DNA from: Lentinula raphanica | Lineage: Eukaryota; Basidiomycota; Agaricomycetes; Agaricales; Omphalotaceae | Direction of reading: 5' to 3' | DNA length: 64,000 nt | Assembly (NCBI GenBank): GCA_027919835.1 | Contig: JANVFP010000007.1 | Coordinates: 806,001 to 870,000, forward strand | Part shown: one piece after another, positions 22,108 through 34,150 of the stretch | Position numbering within the stretch: the stretch's first letter is position 1 | How the letters are laid out: each line of letters starts with the position of its first letter | The notes under the pieces: model-generated | Database searches by the model: none | Told to the model about the DNA's origin: nothing | What the model saw: the letters and a program-made list of their open reading frames with translations, nothing else | Made by a program: the position numbers and the translations under genes

Positions 22108-22880
22108 CTGCAGCTCTTCAAGCCTAACCTCAGTGTGGAAGCCTTTGCGAAAACTATCTGTCACCTATATTCTGTAAGCAAGTTATTCATATTGAAAGTT
22201 TCAATCAATTACCGAAGTGAATTCCTAGAAACCGTACCGTCGCAGCTATCGGACAGCACTTTCTGATACATTCGATGTCTACCTTTCTATTGTACGTGAG
22301 GTCGATGCTCGGGTTGCATCAGAACTAGGGCATGATGAACCGAACTACCGTGTGCTACATAGTTGTCCTTCATGCAGTTACGAGGTACGTCCTTATTTTT
22401 GCTCAACTATATACATTGAATGACTTTGACTACAGCTTGAGGGAGAAACAGAACTCCATTTTTCTCGCATGTTTGTTATCGATGGTAACAATTCACTCAA
22501 ACGCATGAAGGGATTCAATGGCCGCACTGTCGCTGATACTCAAGTCTTTGATAAGAGTGACTACTACCTGAGCAGGGAGTATGTCGATCAGTATGCAGAT
22601 GAAGTCAAGGCCCGTCGCCCCTCAAATGTCAACCGTAATCCAGAAATTGACAATGAAGATGCTGATGAGTGGGAAGATGTTGTTCATGGTGATCCAACCG
22701 ACGGCGGACCAGCAAGCCTGCAGCAATGTACAGACAACTGGAAAGCAGCTGCAGCAGATACTCAGAAACGGATGTGGGATGTCTTCGATGAATCTGGTTA
22801 TTTCGTGAGTGCTTTTCGCCACGGTTTCATTTTGTGGGTGGCAGATATGATACGGACTGGTGAATTGTAAGCCATTAGTT

Positions 22881-25800
22881 CACAGGATACAGTAAAGCTT
22901 TTGTAAAAAACACTGATAAGTTATCGGGTACCTATTGCAAATAGTTGTGATAACCCGGAGGGGGTCCCGGAAATGGCCCCGGTGGGTGGTCATGCCTGTC
23001 ACCACCTGTCACATATGGCTTATATTTACTGTTTTGGGTAATTAATAATCATCCAGATATTAAATAAGCAGTACATTTTCAAAAAAACTCGAAAATTCAT
23101 AAAAATTCATAAAAAACCTAAAATGGCCTGATTAGGTCAGATCAGGATATGTAAGCAAATGACCTCATATGATCAAAAATGATGTAGGGCCAATGTAGGT
23201 ACTAAAAATAGCCCAAAAAATTACTAAAAATGCAAAAAATATTTAGAGATGGTATAGAGCCTATTGTAGGCCCAGGCACATCAAAATTACCAAAAAAGGA
23301 AAAAATTGATCATGATATCATCTTGTAGCAAAAAATCTGAAAAAAATCCTAAAAATAGTCAAAAAATTCAGGGGTGCCTTGTTGGCCCTGAAAATGCAAA
23401 ATAAAAAAAAAATACGCGACAAGTGTAAAAATTTTCATTGCTCCAAATCATTCCAAATCCACTATACAGTCAGTATATATAATCTATATGCTATATTTAG
23501 CATCCTAGTACCTTTATTGGGCTAAAAATAGAACTTTATCTCATCTGATAGCAAAAAATCTGAAAAAATCATAAAAAATACTCAAAAATTTCAGGGGTGC
23601 CTCATTGGCCTGGAAAATGCAAAATAAAAAAATTTACATGATACAATTGAAAAACAACATCACTCCAAATCATACCAAATCCACTACACAGTCAGTATAT
23701 ATCATGTATATGCTATTTATAGCACCCCTAGTACCCTCAATCACTTATATCACTCAAGAATCATACCAAACTGAATATTTTGGGGAGTAAATATTTTGTA
23801 CATGATATTTTTAGAACACCTAGTACCCTTGATAACTTCAAACAATTTATATTACTCAATATGTTCAGTACACTTAGCACTTATTACACCTAACACACTA
23901 AAACTCATAACAGTACTTATATGTATTATATACTTAACACAGTTGACAATGAAAATACCTAAAACAATGTTATCAGTCACTATACTTAACACACTTAACA
24001 GTTAAAAAGTCGGAACAATTGTTATACTATAACACACTCATAACAACGAGTTTTGGGCGCTTATGGGCACTTATTTGGTGTTTTTGAGTCGAAATTCATT
24101 AATAGCACACTCAATAATTTTTGTGTGGGCTCTATATTGTGTAAGGATGTTGTTTATATCATACTACACTTGATACAATTCGGAGAACTCAAGATTACAG
24201 CTTGTGGGACTGGCTATATTGTGATCTTTTGAAATATAACAGTGTTTTATGTAAATGTCCATGCATACACCCATGTTATGAAGTCAAACTGCTACTGGGT
24301 CATGAGAAGAGTCATCCTACAACCTATTCTATGCTAAGTCTATGTGTTACAGCCAAGAGATCTGTAATGGGGGTCATTGAATATGACATCTATTGTTACA
24401 TGTAAGTGTAGACATCTATAGTGTACATGAAACATGTACATGTATATCACAGAGTCCAATAGTCATAGTTAGTATCTGAACCATGTCCAGACACTTCTAA
24501 TAGACTGTAGGAGTGATTCCCTCATGAACCACCATCAGTATCCTTGCATTACATGGATATATGCATTGACATTTACATAAAACACTGTTATATTTCAAAA
24601 GATCACAATATAGCCAGTCCCACAGGTTAAATTTTCGAGTTCTCTGAATTGTATCTAGAAGAATATGATATAGACAACATCCTGACACAATATAGAGCCC
24701 ACACAAAAATTATTGAGTGTGCTATTAATGAATTTCGACTCAAAAACACCAAATAAGCGCCCATAAGCGCCCAAAACTCGTTGTTATGAGTGTGTTATAG
24801 TATAACAATTGTTCCGACTTTTTAACTGTTAAGTGTGTTAAGTATAGTGACTGATAACATTGTTTTAGGTATTTTCATTGTCAACTGTGTTAAGTATATA
24901 ATACATATAAGTACTGTTATGAGTTTTAGTGTGTTAGGTGTAATAAGTGCTAAGTGTACTGAACATATTGAGTAATATAAATTGTTTGAAGTTATCAAGG
25001 GTACTAGGTGTTCTAAAAATATCATGTACAAAATATTTACTCCCCAAAATATTCAGTTTGGTATGATTCTTGAGTGATATAAGTGATTGAGGGTACTAGG
25101 GGTGCTATAAATAGCATATACATGATATATACTGACTGTGTAGTGGATTTGGTATGATTTGGAGTGATGTTGTTTTTCAATTGTATCATGTAAATTTTTT
25201 TATTTTGCATTTTCCAGGCCAATGAGGCACCCCTGAATTTTTTGAGTATTTTTCATGATTTTTTCAGATTTTTTGCTATCAGATGAGATAAAGTTCTATT
25301 TTTAGCCCAATAAAGGTACTAGGATGCTAAATATAGCATATAGATCATATATACTGACTGTATAGTGGATTTGGAATGATTTGGAGCAATGAAAATTTTT
25401 ACACTTGTCGCGTATTTTTTTTTTATTTTGCATTTTCAGGGCCAACAAGGCACCCCTGAATTTTTTGACTATTTTTAGGATTTTTTTCAGATTTTTTGCT
25501 ACAAGATGACATCATGATCAATTTTTTCCTTTTTTGGTAATTTTGATGTGCCTGGGCCTGCAATAGGCTCTATACCATCTCTAAATATTTTTTGCATTTT
25601 TAGTAATTTTTTGGGCTATTTTTAGTACCTACATTGGCCCTACATCATTTTTAATCATATGAGGTCATTTGCTTACATATCCTGATCTGACCTAATCAGG
25701 CCATTTTAGGTTTTTTATGAATTTTTATGAATTTTCGAGTTTTTTTGAAAATGTACTGCTTATTTAATATCTGGATGATTATTAATTACCCAAAACAGTA

Positions 25801-26039
25801 AATATAAGCCATATGTGACATGAATTTTCGGGTTTTTTTGAAAATGTACTGCTTATTTAATATCTGGATGATTATTAATTACCCAAAACAGTAAATATAA
25901 GCCATATGTGACAGGTGGTGACAGGCATGACCACCCCCCGGGGCCATTTCCGGGACCCCCTCCGGGTTATCACAACTATTTGCAATAGGTACCCGATAAC
26001 TTATCGGTACTTTTTACAAAAGTTTTACAGTATCAGCTG
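22881..26039. mobile_element. Giant palindromic element E3, 3159 bp, inside a KDZ1 intron
   Basis: Ends are CACAGGATACAGTAAAGC on the left and, reversed, CAGCTGATACTGTAAAAC on the right. The 7-bp duplication ATTAGTT flanks it (22874-22880, 26040-26046). Arms run to about 24258 and from about 24571 around a 310-bp centre. The subterminal part contains GATAAGTTATCGGGTACC and CCGGAAATGGCCCCGG-like palindromes, unlike E1/E2, but the inner modules are shared. Each arm has two copies of a module containing TTTTGCATTTTCAGGGCCAA or a close variant. No transposase is encoded. Confidence 0.88.
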
Positions 26040-27853
26040 ATTAGTTGGTTCCTTTGATTACAATCTCAACACCGATTTCAGGGCAAAGTATCCACTCGCA
26101 ATGGTGGCCAAGGCACTCGAAATTCTCGGCCCGTGTTGGCTCATGGCCTATGACATTGGCTGTAGTTTTGACGGAACCATTCGAAGTAGTTCACTGGGCC
26201 CGGAGTACGAAAAGCAGGACTGTCGAACATGTGTCAATTCGTTCCACGGGTATTCTCACAATGCTGCTTGTCAGCAGAAGCACCATCCACTAAACATCCC
26301 TGGCCTGGGTCTCGAAGATCTTGAGACGCTAGAGCGCTTCTTCTCTTCCTCCAACCAACTCGCTTCTGTAACCCGCTATATGAGTGCATATCGCCGACGG
26401 GTATTCATCGACATGTTCCTCCAACAATGGGATCGGGAAAAATATCAAAATCTCGCCACTATGCTTTTCAATAATTACGTTCAAGCTCTCGACATTCTTG
26501 AAAATGAGGAACCAGCATTCAAGAATGACCTCCTTGTACTGGGACTTACGGAGACGGATATTGATAACTATCTTGTTGACGAAGCCAAGCATATTGACTT
26601 GTTAGGATCAGAAACTCAGGAAGATTTATATGCAATTGAATATGTGGAGCTACTCCAACGGTATAGGGAGATCAAGTGAGTTTTATCATCTATTCAGTAC
26701 ATTGGAATCGAGGCTGAGCAACACTACTTTGACAGCAGGCAGCTAGAAAATGCTTCATCTGAGTTTCGACTCCAGATACCGGAAGATTATCAGTTCATGT
26801 CTCCTGATAATTCCTATGCAGCGAACCTTTCGGAGGGACGGAGGACTGAGACTCAACATCGGTATCTCCGTGAGCAGTGGAATACACTTCATCTAGAGTG
26901 TGTGAAGATGGAAACAGCCATGGGTATACGGCGCTGGGAGATAACAGACCCGGAGTATATTGAGGCTGTCAAACTCATCAACACACGAAAGTACCAACGT
27001 GCATTGGAAAAACTGCACAAGCTTGTAATCCAGCGCCTGTTTGAACTCCACAAGATGAACCTTTCTAATACTGGTGAGTCATTTTTACACTCTATATTCC
27101 ACATTATTGTCCTCAAATTTTCATCTCCTGCACTGTATTCAAGGGTACAAAATGCGAACACACATCTCGCATGCATTGCAACGGCGCTCGAAAGCCATAC
27201 AGAATGCAGTGAAAGCCTATAACACTGCCGCACTAGCCCTGAATCCCCCTCGTGATACGTTAGATTGGTCCAAAGTTTCGCACTACGCTTTTCTTGACCA
27301 ATTCAACATCCTCCGAGATACACGGCACAGTGTATTTGATCAGCCCTGGGCAAAACCAATCAACCGGTCGCTGATGAAGCAGAGACGCTGGATCGAGCGT
27401 GCGCGTGAAGAGGTTGTCTGGCTCAACGTCGAGATACGCCGCCTGCACACTGCTATATTGAATGAAGGGAAAAAGTTTGATGATACTTTACAGAGACTGC
27501 AGGGAACAGCAATTCATGGACCCATTGCAAATTTTATACAACAACGAAACGCAGTCAACAGCCTGCTACTTTCATGCATACAACAAATCTATAGCTTACC
27601 AGGATTCAGCAGTAACCGAAGACCAGGCCGACCCAAACAACCCAAACAGGATGCAGCCGTCATGGATACCGATGGACTCAATCCTTCGACGAGTTCTGCA
27701 GACAGCGGAGACACGGTCGTACTCGAAGATGCCACCGCATCGGCCTTGCATAATGTCGATTTAGATTCAGATGAAGGAGACGATGAGGACGACGATGAGC
27801 TGACTGAAGGTTTAGGGGCAATTGTGGACTTTATGTCGAATATTTCGGTGTAA

Positions 27854-28755
27854 AGCTCTACTGTTTTTCGTGAATTTTGTATTGCTTGCATGACAACTTT
27901 CAATCTCTACTTGTGAGTTCTGCAACTTGAACAGAATTTGTTGAATGCGCATGAGAATTTCAATAAGCGCCCAGGCACGCGGACACCCCCTCCCCGCCAC
28001 ATTGAGATTCTCTCCCGCCCATAAGCCGCCATTGCTGACAAGTACCGTGTATAGGCTTGAGCACCTGGCAGTTGTGTATAAATGTACTCAGCTATATCAA
28101 AGGCACACGATCCATCTCGCAGAACTTTTTACTCGATGCTTTATTAGCCTCTGCTTACATGCCTAGCGTTGCGGTGAGGCTCCCTCGTACAACTTGAATG
28201 AAACACTGATGTCTGGCAGAGGAACATTAAAAAGGGTGCAATAGCTAAGATGATCATTCTATCCACTTTGCTAGATCTATCATTGAAGGCTTGCCTTGGC
28301 ACAGCAAGTCAACTAACAAGTTTTTCTCGAGTACGGGCTCAATTCTGATCGAACCAATGCACTAGTGGCACTTTTACTCATCGCACTAGTATCAGTCAAT
28401 CCTCAGATCTCATATATCAGCTTATCATATTTGCCTGGCGGTGGAAGTCAGAAATTTGTCGAGAATCTGTAGAGAACTTGTGTTGAACTGTTGAGAATGC
28501 TTTCAAGTGCGAGACTGATATGCAATCGCCACGATTTCACTAAGACCTCAAGCTGAGCACCTCAGTAGCACTTGCTACCGCTTTTGAAAGCCACGATCTT
28601 CGCCGATTTCTGCTGAACAACGACTTCGACGACGACAAGCACCAGTTTCGGCTATTTCCAAAAGATCTCCGCCAGTCCGAAAGTCAGCTGCTTATGTTTT
28701 TTGAAGTCCAGAGTCACATTCTTAAGTCAAGCAAAGGAAGGTTTCATGAAGTAAT
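27854..28755. other. Convergent intergenic region between KDZ1 and the TET/JBP gene
   Basis: No gene seen. A GC-rich patch at about 27966-28030 with AAGCGCCC and CCTCCCCGCC could be a transposon terminus, but I found no matching inverted end. The rest has no visible structure. Confidence 0.5.
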
Positions 28756-30936
28756 TCAGTTATCATCCGTAAATAGTTCAGACACAAGACCTAATTGCTC
28801 TAGCGTAGAAAATAGACTAAGTCCCATAGCCCAACGATCCTTCTTCCTTCGTCGTTCTGCCAAAGCCTCTGACTTACTACGCATCAGGAAAAATATTCTC
28901 ATCTCTAGAGTCCCCAGAGATACCCCCCAATTCCTAGGTAGTCTCAGAGAGCCTAGAGTATCTGAGTTCTTTGAGGCTTCTAAAAATTCTCTGGGTGCTT
29001 TCTGGTGCTTTCTAGTGCTTTCTGGTGCTTTCAGATGCTTTCAGGATCTTTCAGGATCTCTAGGATGTTTTTTGATCTTTCAAAGTTCACAAAAATCTCT
29101 GAGCAGCCTAGGAATTGGGGGGTATCTCTGGGGACTCTAGAGATGAGAATATTTTTCCTGATGCGAGAAGCTAGGTACATTTCCTCAGTTTGAAAACCGT
29201 GGTCGACCCACCGAAAGTTTGCACCTGGTGCATATTGCGTGAATGAAAACCTCTTCTCCTTCCTTCCAATCTTTGTGTTTGAGTGTCGGCAGACTCCGGA
29301 TGGAATTGCAGCCAGAGAACCCGGTGGAAACTCAACAACCACCTTCAGATCCCACAAAATCAGATGTCCACCCGAACAATAGTCGTACCGACCCAAAGCC
29401 CAGATCCAGCAGAGATTGAAGGGCAAGTTTCCGAAGTCGATGTGAGGCAGGCAAACTGTTCGGGGGCCGAAGTTGAAAGCTGCTACGGGAAGGACACTGT
29501 TGCTGAATACTCTGATGAGGCTTTCATCATGGGAGAGAAGCCGCTCGAGATGGTTGCGGCAGTATTCATAAAGTCGAGGCGCCCATGTTTTGAAAACACC
29601 TAGCCGCACCAGTGCTCAGCGCCTCATGAAAGACCACTGAATGTTTTACTCACCTGTGGCAAACCCGGAAAGCCGTCGGAATGGTTGAGACTCCGTCAAT
29701 TGTTGGAGAACTTCGGAGTTCTTCTCGTTGTGAACGACGTTTGCAGGTTTCTGTCAAAAGAATCAAAGAAATGAAGGCGCCTGCATAACACCACTTACTA
29801 GACGCCCGCCTCCATGTGCAACACCGACAGAAAGTTGCGGAAAGTTGCCGCGCCGAGATGATTTCTGTTTAGACGTGAATGAAGCTTGCGAGCGGGTTTT
29901 TTGAATAAGCTCAGCAGCCTCTTCAGCAGCAGCCTTGATGCTGGGATCAGCAGGGTGTGTTACTAGGGCAATGACACGACCTTCCGAGTCAGCAAAAGGA
30001 ATTGTTGCCCTGAGAGAGTTGTCAGAGGAGAACGAGGAGTGAGGCATGGACGCACCCTGGCACAGCTTCGATGAGCGAGAACCCGTGTTGGGACTGAGGA
30101 CCCACCAACTCGCCTAACGACCAAACACGCTCTTTTGCAGCGTCGGCTTTCTCAATGATACCTACATAAGAGGTAGAAGCAACAGGAGCGTCGTGTTCCG
30201 TAGAGAAGGCCGTCTGAATGGCACGTTTTTGAGGGACGTATCGCGAGGCGGGCTCACTCTTAGCTGGTATTTCGTCTGCCGTTTTGGGAAGGGCTGCTGC
30301 GCGTTTTTTCTGCCGGTTCTGTTTGCTGGCGAGTTTGTTTCGCTGAACTTTCCTCTTCCTCGCATTTGAGGTTTCGCTTGCGGTCTCCGAATGGGGCTGC
30401 GGGCCTTGCTCTGCCAACGTAGGCAGCGGGATGGCAGGAAGCTCTGGTGAGGGCGGTAGAGATGAAAGGGGTGAAGACGGAGGCGAAGGGAGGATTTCAC
30501 TACTCTCAAACTCTTCGTCTGGCTGGTCTAAGTCGTCCAAATGGTCCAGTTTGCCTTCAAGAGTCACTGCGCGCAAAAGCGCGGCTGAGAAGTCGAATTC
30601 CTTCTCGAAGACGTACTCCCAGATATTGAGGGCTTCGGAAATGTCTGAAAAGAAGAGATCAGACGTCACTGTCTTCGAAAACGCGAAACGAGCGCGAAAT
30701 ACGCGTGAAATGAGGGAAGGCTCCAAAGTCTGAAGGCTACCCCCAGAAACTACTTCTGCAGCCCGCATCACAATGATTCTTCGCATTTCCGCGGCAGCGA
30801 ATATCCAAAGAGACTGCGATTGAGGCTGATCGAGGTAGTTTCCAATGCAGCTTCGCGACTCACGGCGGGGAGGGAAAAGGAGAAGAAAACTCGAGAGAAA
30901 GAGCTTACCATTCGAAAGTTTGAGCCGAAACCTCAT
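28756..30936 (-). CDS. TET/JBP-like 2-oxoglutarate/Fe(II) DNA dioxygenase, tail interrupted by MITE M3
   Basis: TET/JBP enzymes oxidise modified pyrimidines, mainly 5-methylcytosine, in nuclear DNA. Exons: 30936-30056, 30009-29799, 29751-29654 and 29599 onward, with phases that join cleanly. The first third is disordered with an acidic Ser/Pro stretch and a basic ARKRKVQRNK run that may be a nuclear signal. The core follows: GRVIALV, GVAHGGGRL, FKTWAPRLYEYC, the iron-binding HxD in PHIDFGN (about 449-451), GGHLILWDL, the distal His in CRHSN (about 502) and the Arg in KRFSFTQY (about 513). After MYLAS the 282-bp M3 intervenes. Original tail sequence ending LFSTLEQLGL and TGA resumes at 28881. 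The catalytic core is intact. The gene neighbours KDZ1, an association known in basidiomycetes. Confidence 0.82.
28882..29163. mobile_element. 282-bp MITE M3 in the TET/JBP gene
   Basis: Same MITE as M1 and M2 in the opposite orientation, nearly identical. Flanked by CG on both sides (28880-28881 and 29164-29165). Removing it with one CG rejoins the TET/JBP frame, which confirms the 2-bp target duplication. It replaces the last 40 or so residues with MITE-encoded ones. Confidence 0.85.
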
Positions 30937-31199
30937 CCTCTCTCACCCTAAAACCCTTCCTCAGATATAGAAGTTCGATGATTGAAGATCGAGGTGAGAA
31001 CGGCGAGTACAAGTGAGCAGGAAGTGGGAGTTCAAGCTTAAGATAGAGTGGCATTCTCAGTCTGTCAACAAAGGCCAAAGTCTCGTGAGTGCGTGACCTG
31101 AGCGCTAAGTTGCCAATCTAACAACTGATCTTCTGTAACAGCACTACACAGCCACTGGATTAATCGATCTTCTTCTACTTCCACGTCTTCGAAATCAGT
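30937..31199. promoter_or_regulatory. Short divergent promoter region between TET/JBP and the next gene
   Basis: The TET/JBP gene starts leftward at 30936 and the next gene rightward at 31200, leaving 263 bp that must hold both promoters. No specific motif was recognised. Confidence 0.4.
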
Positions 31200-32348
31200 A
31201 TGTCGTCGCGCTTCATTATCGTTGGCCCTCCCGAGGTCATCAATCCCTCAAGAGAACCCGGCGTCTATCAAGAAATGTACGCTTTCTAGTCACATTGCAA
31301 GCCAAGCTGACCATTGCTGTTTCAGGCCCTTCCAGAATCGAAAGACGCATTCGCCTTTCCCTTATCTCCTACAGTGCCGCGACTTGATCACTGCGAAATA
31401 CGTGTTTGATAAACTCCAGCCGCTGTTCACCAAGCCAAACAGATCCTGGGATCGAGGTCCCCAAACCGCCGTCAACTGGTTTGTCGATTCGAAAGCTTTC
31501 AAAGACGTCGCACAGACTCTCGAAGGCAATCAGACCCTGTTTTGGGCTGTGAAGCAGGGTCGAAGGACTGGAGTATACACTTCTACGTGAGCTGACAGTC
31601 CTTTTTTCTGCTGCTATCAGAACTCATGAGTGGAGATCAATAGGCTGGAAGCCTTGAACTCAGTAGACAGCTCAGGGACCACGTCTTCGGGGCGAGTGTT
31701 CAAACTCGCTTATGCATTTTACAACTTCTGTGAAGCCACGGTATGCCAGATGCTCCACGATCATCCCCAGACTGCAGTGCATACCTATGATCCCATCCGA
31801 AATCCGTCTGGAGTGGCTACTCTTTGTGCAACACTGTTGCATGAGGGATCTGTTGGGGAAGAATCCCCTGAGCCAGAACAGATCCCTGAAATCATTTCGG
31901 ATTCTGACGAAGAGCCTCCACAGTCCGACGGCGGTTCTGTCAGTCCTCCCCCTAGCAATTCTTCTCCGAAACGTCGGCCTTTTCCTACGACTGGTCCAAC
32001 GCCCGTTTCCATTCAGAATACAATCCATATCAGCTCAAACGTGAATGCTGACGGGAATTTCGGTTAGTAGTGACCCTTCATTCACATTCATGTTGCAGCT
32101 CACCTCTTCAAACAGACCGGCACAGTCGAAGCGTCTCTCCGATAAAACGGAAGGCAGCTGCTCGTGGCGTAGGCTTTGGGCGCCAACTTCTGGAAGCTGA
32201 CGGGATGTCGAGCTCTATCAAAGTCATCGAGGAGCTGCTGTTGAGCAGCTCCTCGGTCGATGACTTTGCAGATGCAGTGACAGAAGAGTTCGGGACAGTG
32301 AGTAAGCTCAAGGCTAAACTCCTGTGGGATCTTTACAAACTGGTATAG
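31200..32348 (+). CDS. Unknown spliced gene next to TET/JBP
   Basis: The start MSSRFIIVGPPEV is in frame with an intron at about 31278-31325. The next exon runs to FWAVKQGRRTGVYTST, which weakly resembles the RNase H1 amino-terminal (viroplasmin-like) motif of the type GRxPGIYxSW. A later exon contains KLAYAFYNFCEATVCQML, then an acidic Ser/Pro linker (ISDSDEEPPQSDGG). After an intron at about 32065-32120 the final exon ends WDLYKLV. The second junction (around 31588-31630) could not be joined cleanly, so either an intron was misread or the gene is damaged. Function unknown. Confidence 0.5.
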
Positions 32349-32478
32349 GCGGGGTTGGAATCTCAGCGCCCCTAAGCCGACACTAAAGAGTTACTCAATG
32401 TTTTTTTTCCATTTTATAAATCTGCCCTGTTGCTTGCAATTTCGAGAATCATTTTTGTCGCACCGTTTGACCTCCTAA

Positions 32479-34150
32479 ATGGCTGTTAGAAAGACTGCAT
32501 CCTTTGACCGTCTACTCTCTGCATCTTCGACTCGAAAGACCACGCGAAAGTCTTGGAGAGTACGCACTAAACGAGCCTACATCAAACTCACCTCCGAGCA
32601 GAAGGCCGAGAAGAGGAAGCAGCGGTTTCTTGTGAAGCAGAGCTATCAGCAGAGCATCCTCGACGCTCATCAGCAGCTCTATGCTCTAGCTGCTGAAATT
32701 CACGAAAAATTCCCGAACCGCCGTGTCAAAAGCATTGCAGCAGACATCTTCCAGTCGGACCGCCTGAAGGTTGCTTCGAAGGACGTCGGTCCCTATCATG
32801 CTTTCCTCATGGCAGAGGCAAAGAGGATCAACGACGAAGGTGACTAGCGAGTTGATTACCTGCTCCATAGTGCTAACATATAGCTATTTAGCTGAAGCTG
32901 AAGGCAAGGGCCGCCGTAAAATCAACCAGCTTTCTGGCAAAATCTCGGAAATGTGGAAGGCAATGTCAGCCGAAGAAAGGATTGAAGCAACGAAGACTGA
33001 CCTCGAGTCCCTCCGAGAACGCAGGTTGAACAAGGAAGTCGGCACACACAACGTTGACATTGCTTCTTCCCAAGACTCGACGATTACTGCTGAGAAGCTC
33101 AGAGCAGCTATGAGTTCAAAGACGAGTTTCTGCGGTCTACAATACTGACGTCAGTGCTAGCTCGAAAGACTCGGAGTCAGAACTGGAGACGAAGGGACCG
33201 TCATCGTTACGCGCAGCGATTCGTCGCGTTTTCATCGACCATTTGTCTGGGCTACAAGTCCTCGAGTCCACTCATTCTTTGAAACCGTCTTCAACTCAAC
33301 TTTGGAGCACGTTGGCTTAAAGATGGACAGCTACATGGTTCTTGGAATCAAAGGTAGGCCTTGATATTAGTATCTGAGACATTTCTCACAGTTGACCTCA
33401 ACAGGAGTGGCCAAGACACAGCAACAGCAGCTGCAAGAACTCAAAGCAAGCACTGGGAAGTTGATTCGGACTAAACTTGGTGAGTCGAGTTAACGTTGCT
33501 TCACTCGCCCCTCACTGACTTCTTCTCCAGAGGAGGTGCTCAAAAGTCCAGGAGCTAAGATGCACTATGCTCATTTCGACAGGCTTATAACTAAGCAGCA
33601 CGGCGTAGTCATCAGGAATTGGCCCCTGAAGACTTTTGTAAACCCCAGTCACGTAAGCACCAAAGCGGAGCTCGACCTGCTCTGGAGCTCCTGGAATAGC
33701 GGCACGACTCACTTCTACAGAATGAGCCGCAGCGAACTCGAAACCTGGGAGGCTGAATACGAGAAGGTGGGGGCTGGTGAAGGGTTGGGGGTTGAAGTAG
33801 GTGACGGGGGAGTAGACAAAGCAATCGAACAGACCAACGAGCAAGTGCAAAGCCCCGGAGACAACTCCCTCGATACGAACCAAGTTCAACACTCCGGAAA
33901 CACCTCCCTCGATAAGGACCAGCTGGGAGCTTCAGCTGCCAGTGTTGGTGGAGGACAAGAAAGTTCGTCAAGTTCAGTGCCAGGCAGCAGCAACAGCGCC
34001 GGCATTAATAACGGCGCAACTACCTTTGTTCATGCGCAGATCACCACAGACGCTACTGGAGCAGCCAAGGCCACTCGTACACGAAAGCCTCGCTCAGACA
34101 GAGGGAAGCCCAGGAAGAAGAGAGCTATTCGTGTTGCGGAGCAAGCGTAG
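32479..34150 (+). CDS. HMG-like DNA-binding hypothetical protein, transposon-associated family
   Basis: The first exon (32479-32839) is very basic, then has IHEKFPNRRVKSIAADIF and a stretch from KDVGPYHAFLMAEAKRIND that continues in exon 32892 on as KINQLSGKISEMWKAMSAEER, resembling an HMG-box-like helical domain. Later exons encode FFETVFNSTLEHVGLKMDSY, then KMHYAHFDRLITKQHGVVI, RNWPL and FVNPS, typical of a large basidiomycete hypothetical family as I recall it. The C-terminus is Gly/Ser-rich and ends in a basic run (RKPRSDRGKPRKKRAIR), a probable nuclear signal. The junction near 33120-33180 is uncertain. It follows the preceding gene by 130 bp, in the same direction. Confidence 0.6.

Larger units (their letters stand above)
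21277..27853 (+). pseudogene. KDZ transposase KDZ1, all catalytic exons present, one exon broken by MITE M2
   Basis: KDZ transposases cut and paste DNA with an RNase H-fold DDE core. Readable exons: to 21449, 21496-21825 plus 22108-22173, 22229-22384, 22436-22866, 26082-26677, 26736-27073 and 27144-27853. Likely catalytic residues are the Asp in FVIDGNNSLKRM, the Asp in MAYDIGCSFDG and the Glu in GLGLEDLETLERFF. FHGYSHNAACQQKHHP is also typical. The C-terminus has GYKMRTHISHALQRRSKAI and a long acidic tail. Two insertions affect it: the 282-bp M2 in an exon, which causes an early stop, and E3 in an intron. Without M2 the frame would be continuous. The start is uncertain; the acidic first exon begins near 21277 without an ATG. 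It converges on the TET/JBP gene. Confidence 0.85.

Noticed and set aside
31222..31590. Viral-type RNase H1/viroplasmin domain as a firm call
   Set aside because: Only a short motif (GRRTGVYTS) supports it, and the following splice junction could not be resolved, so it is given only as a possibility.
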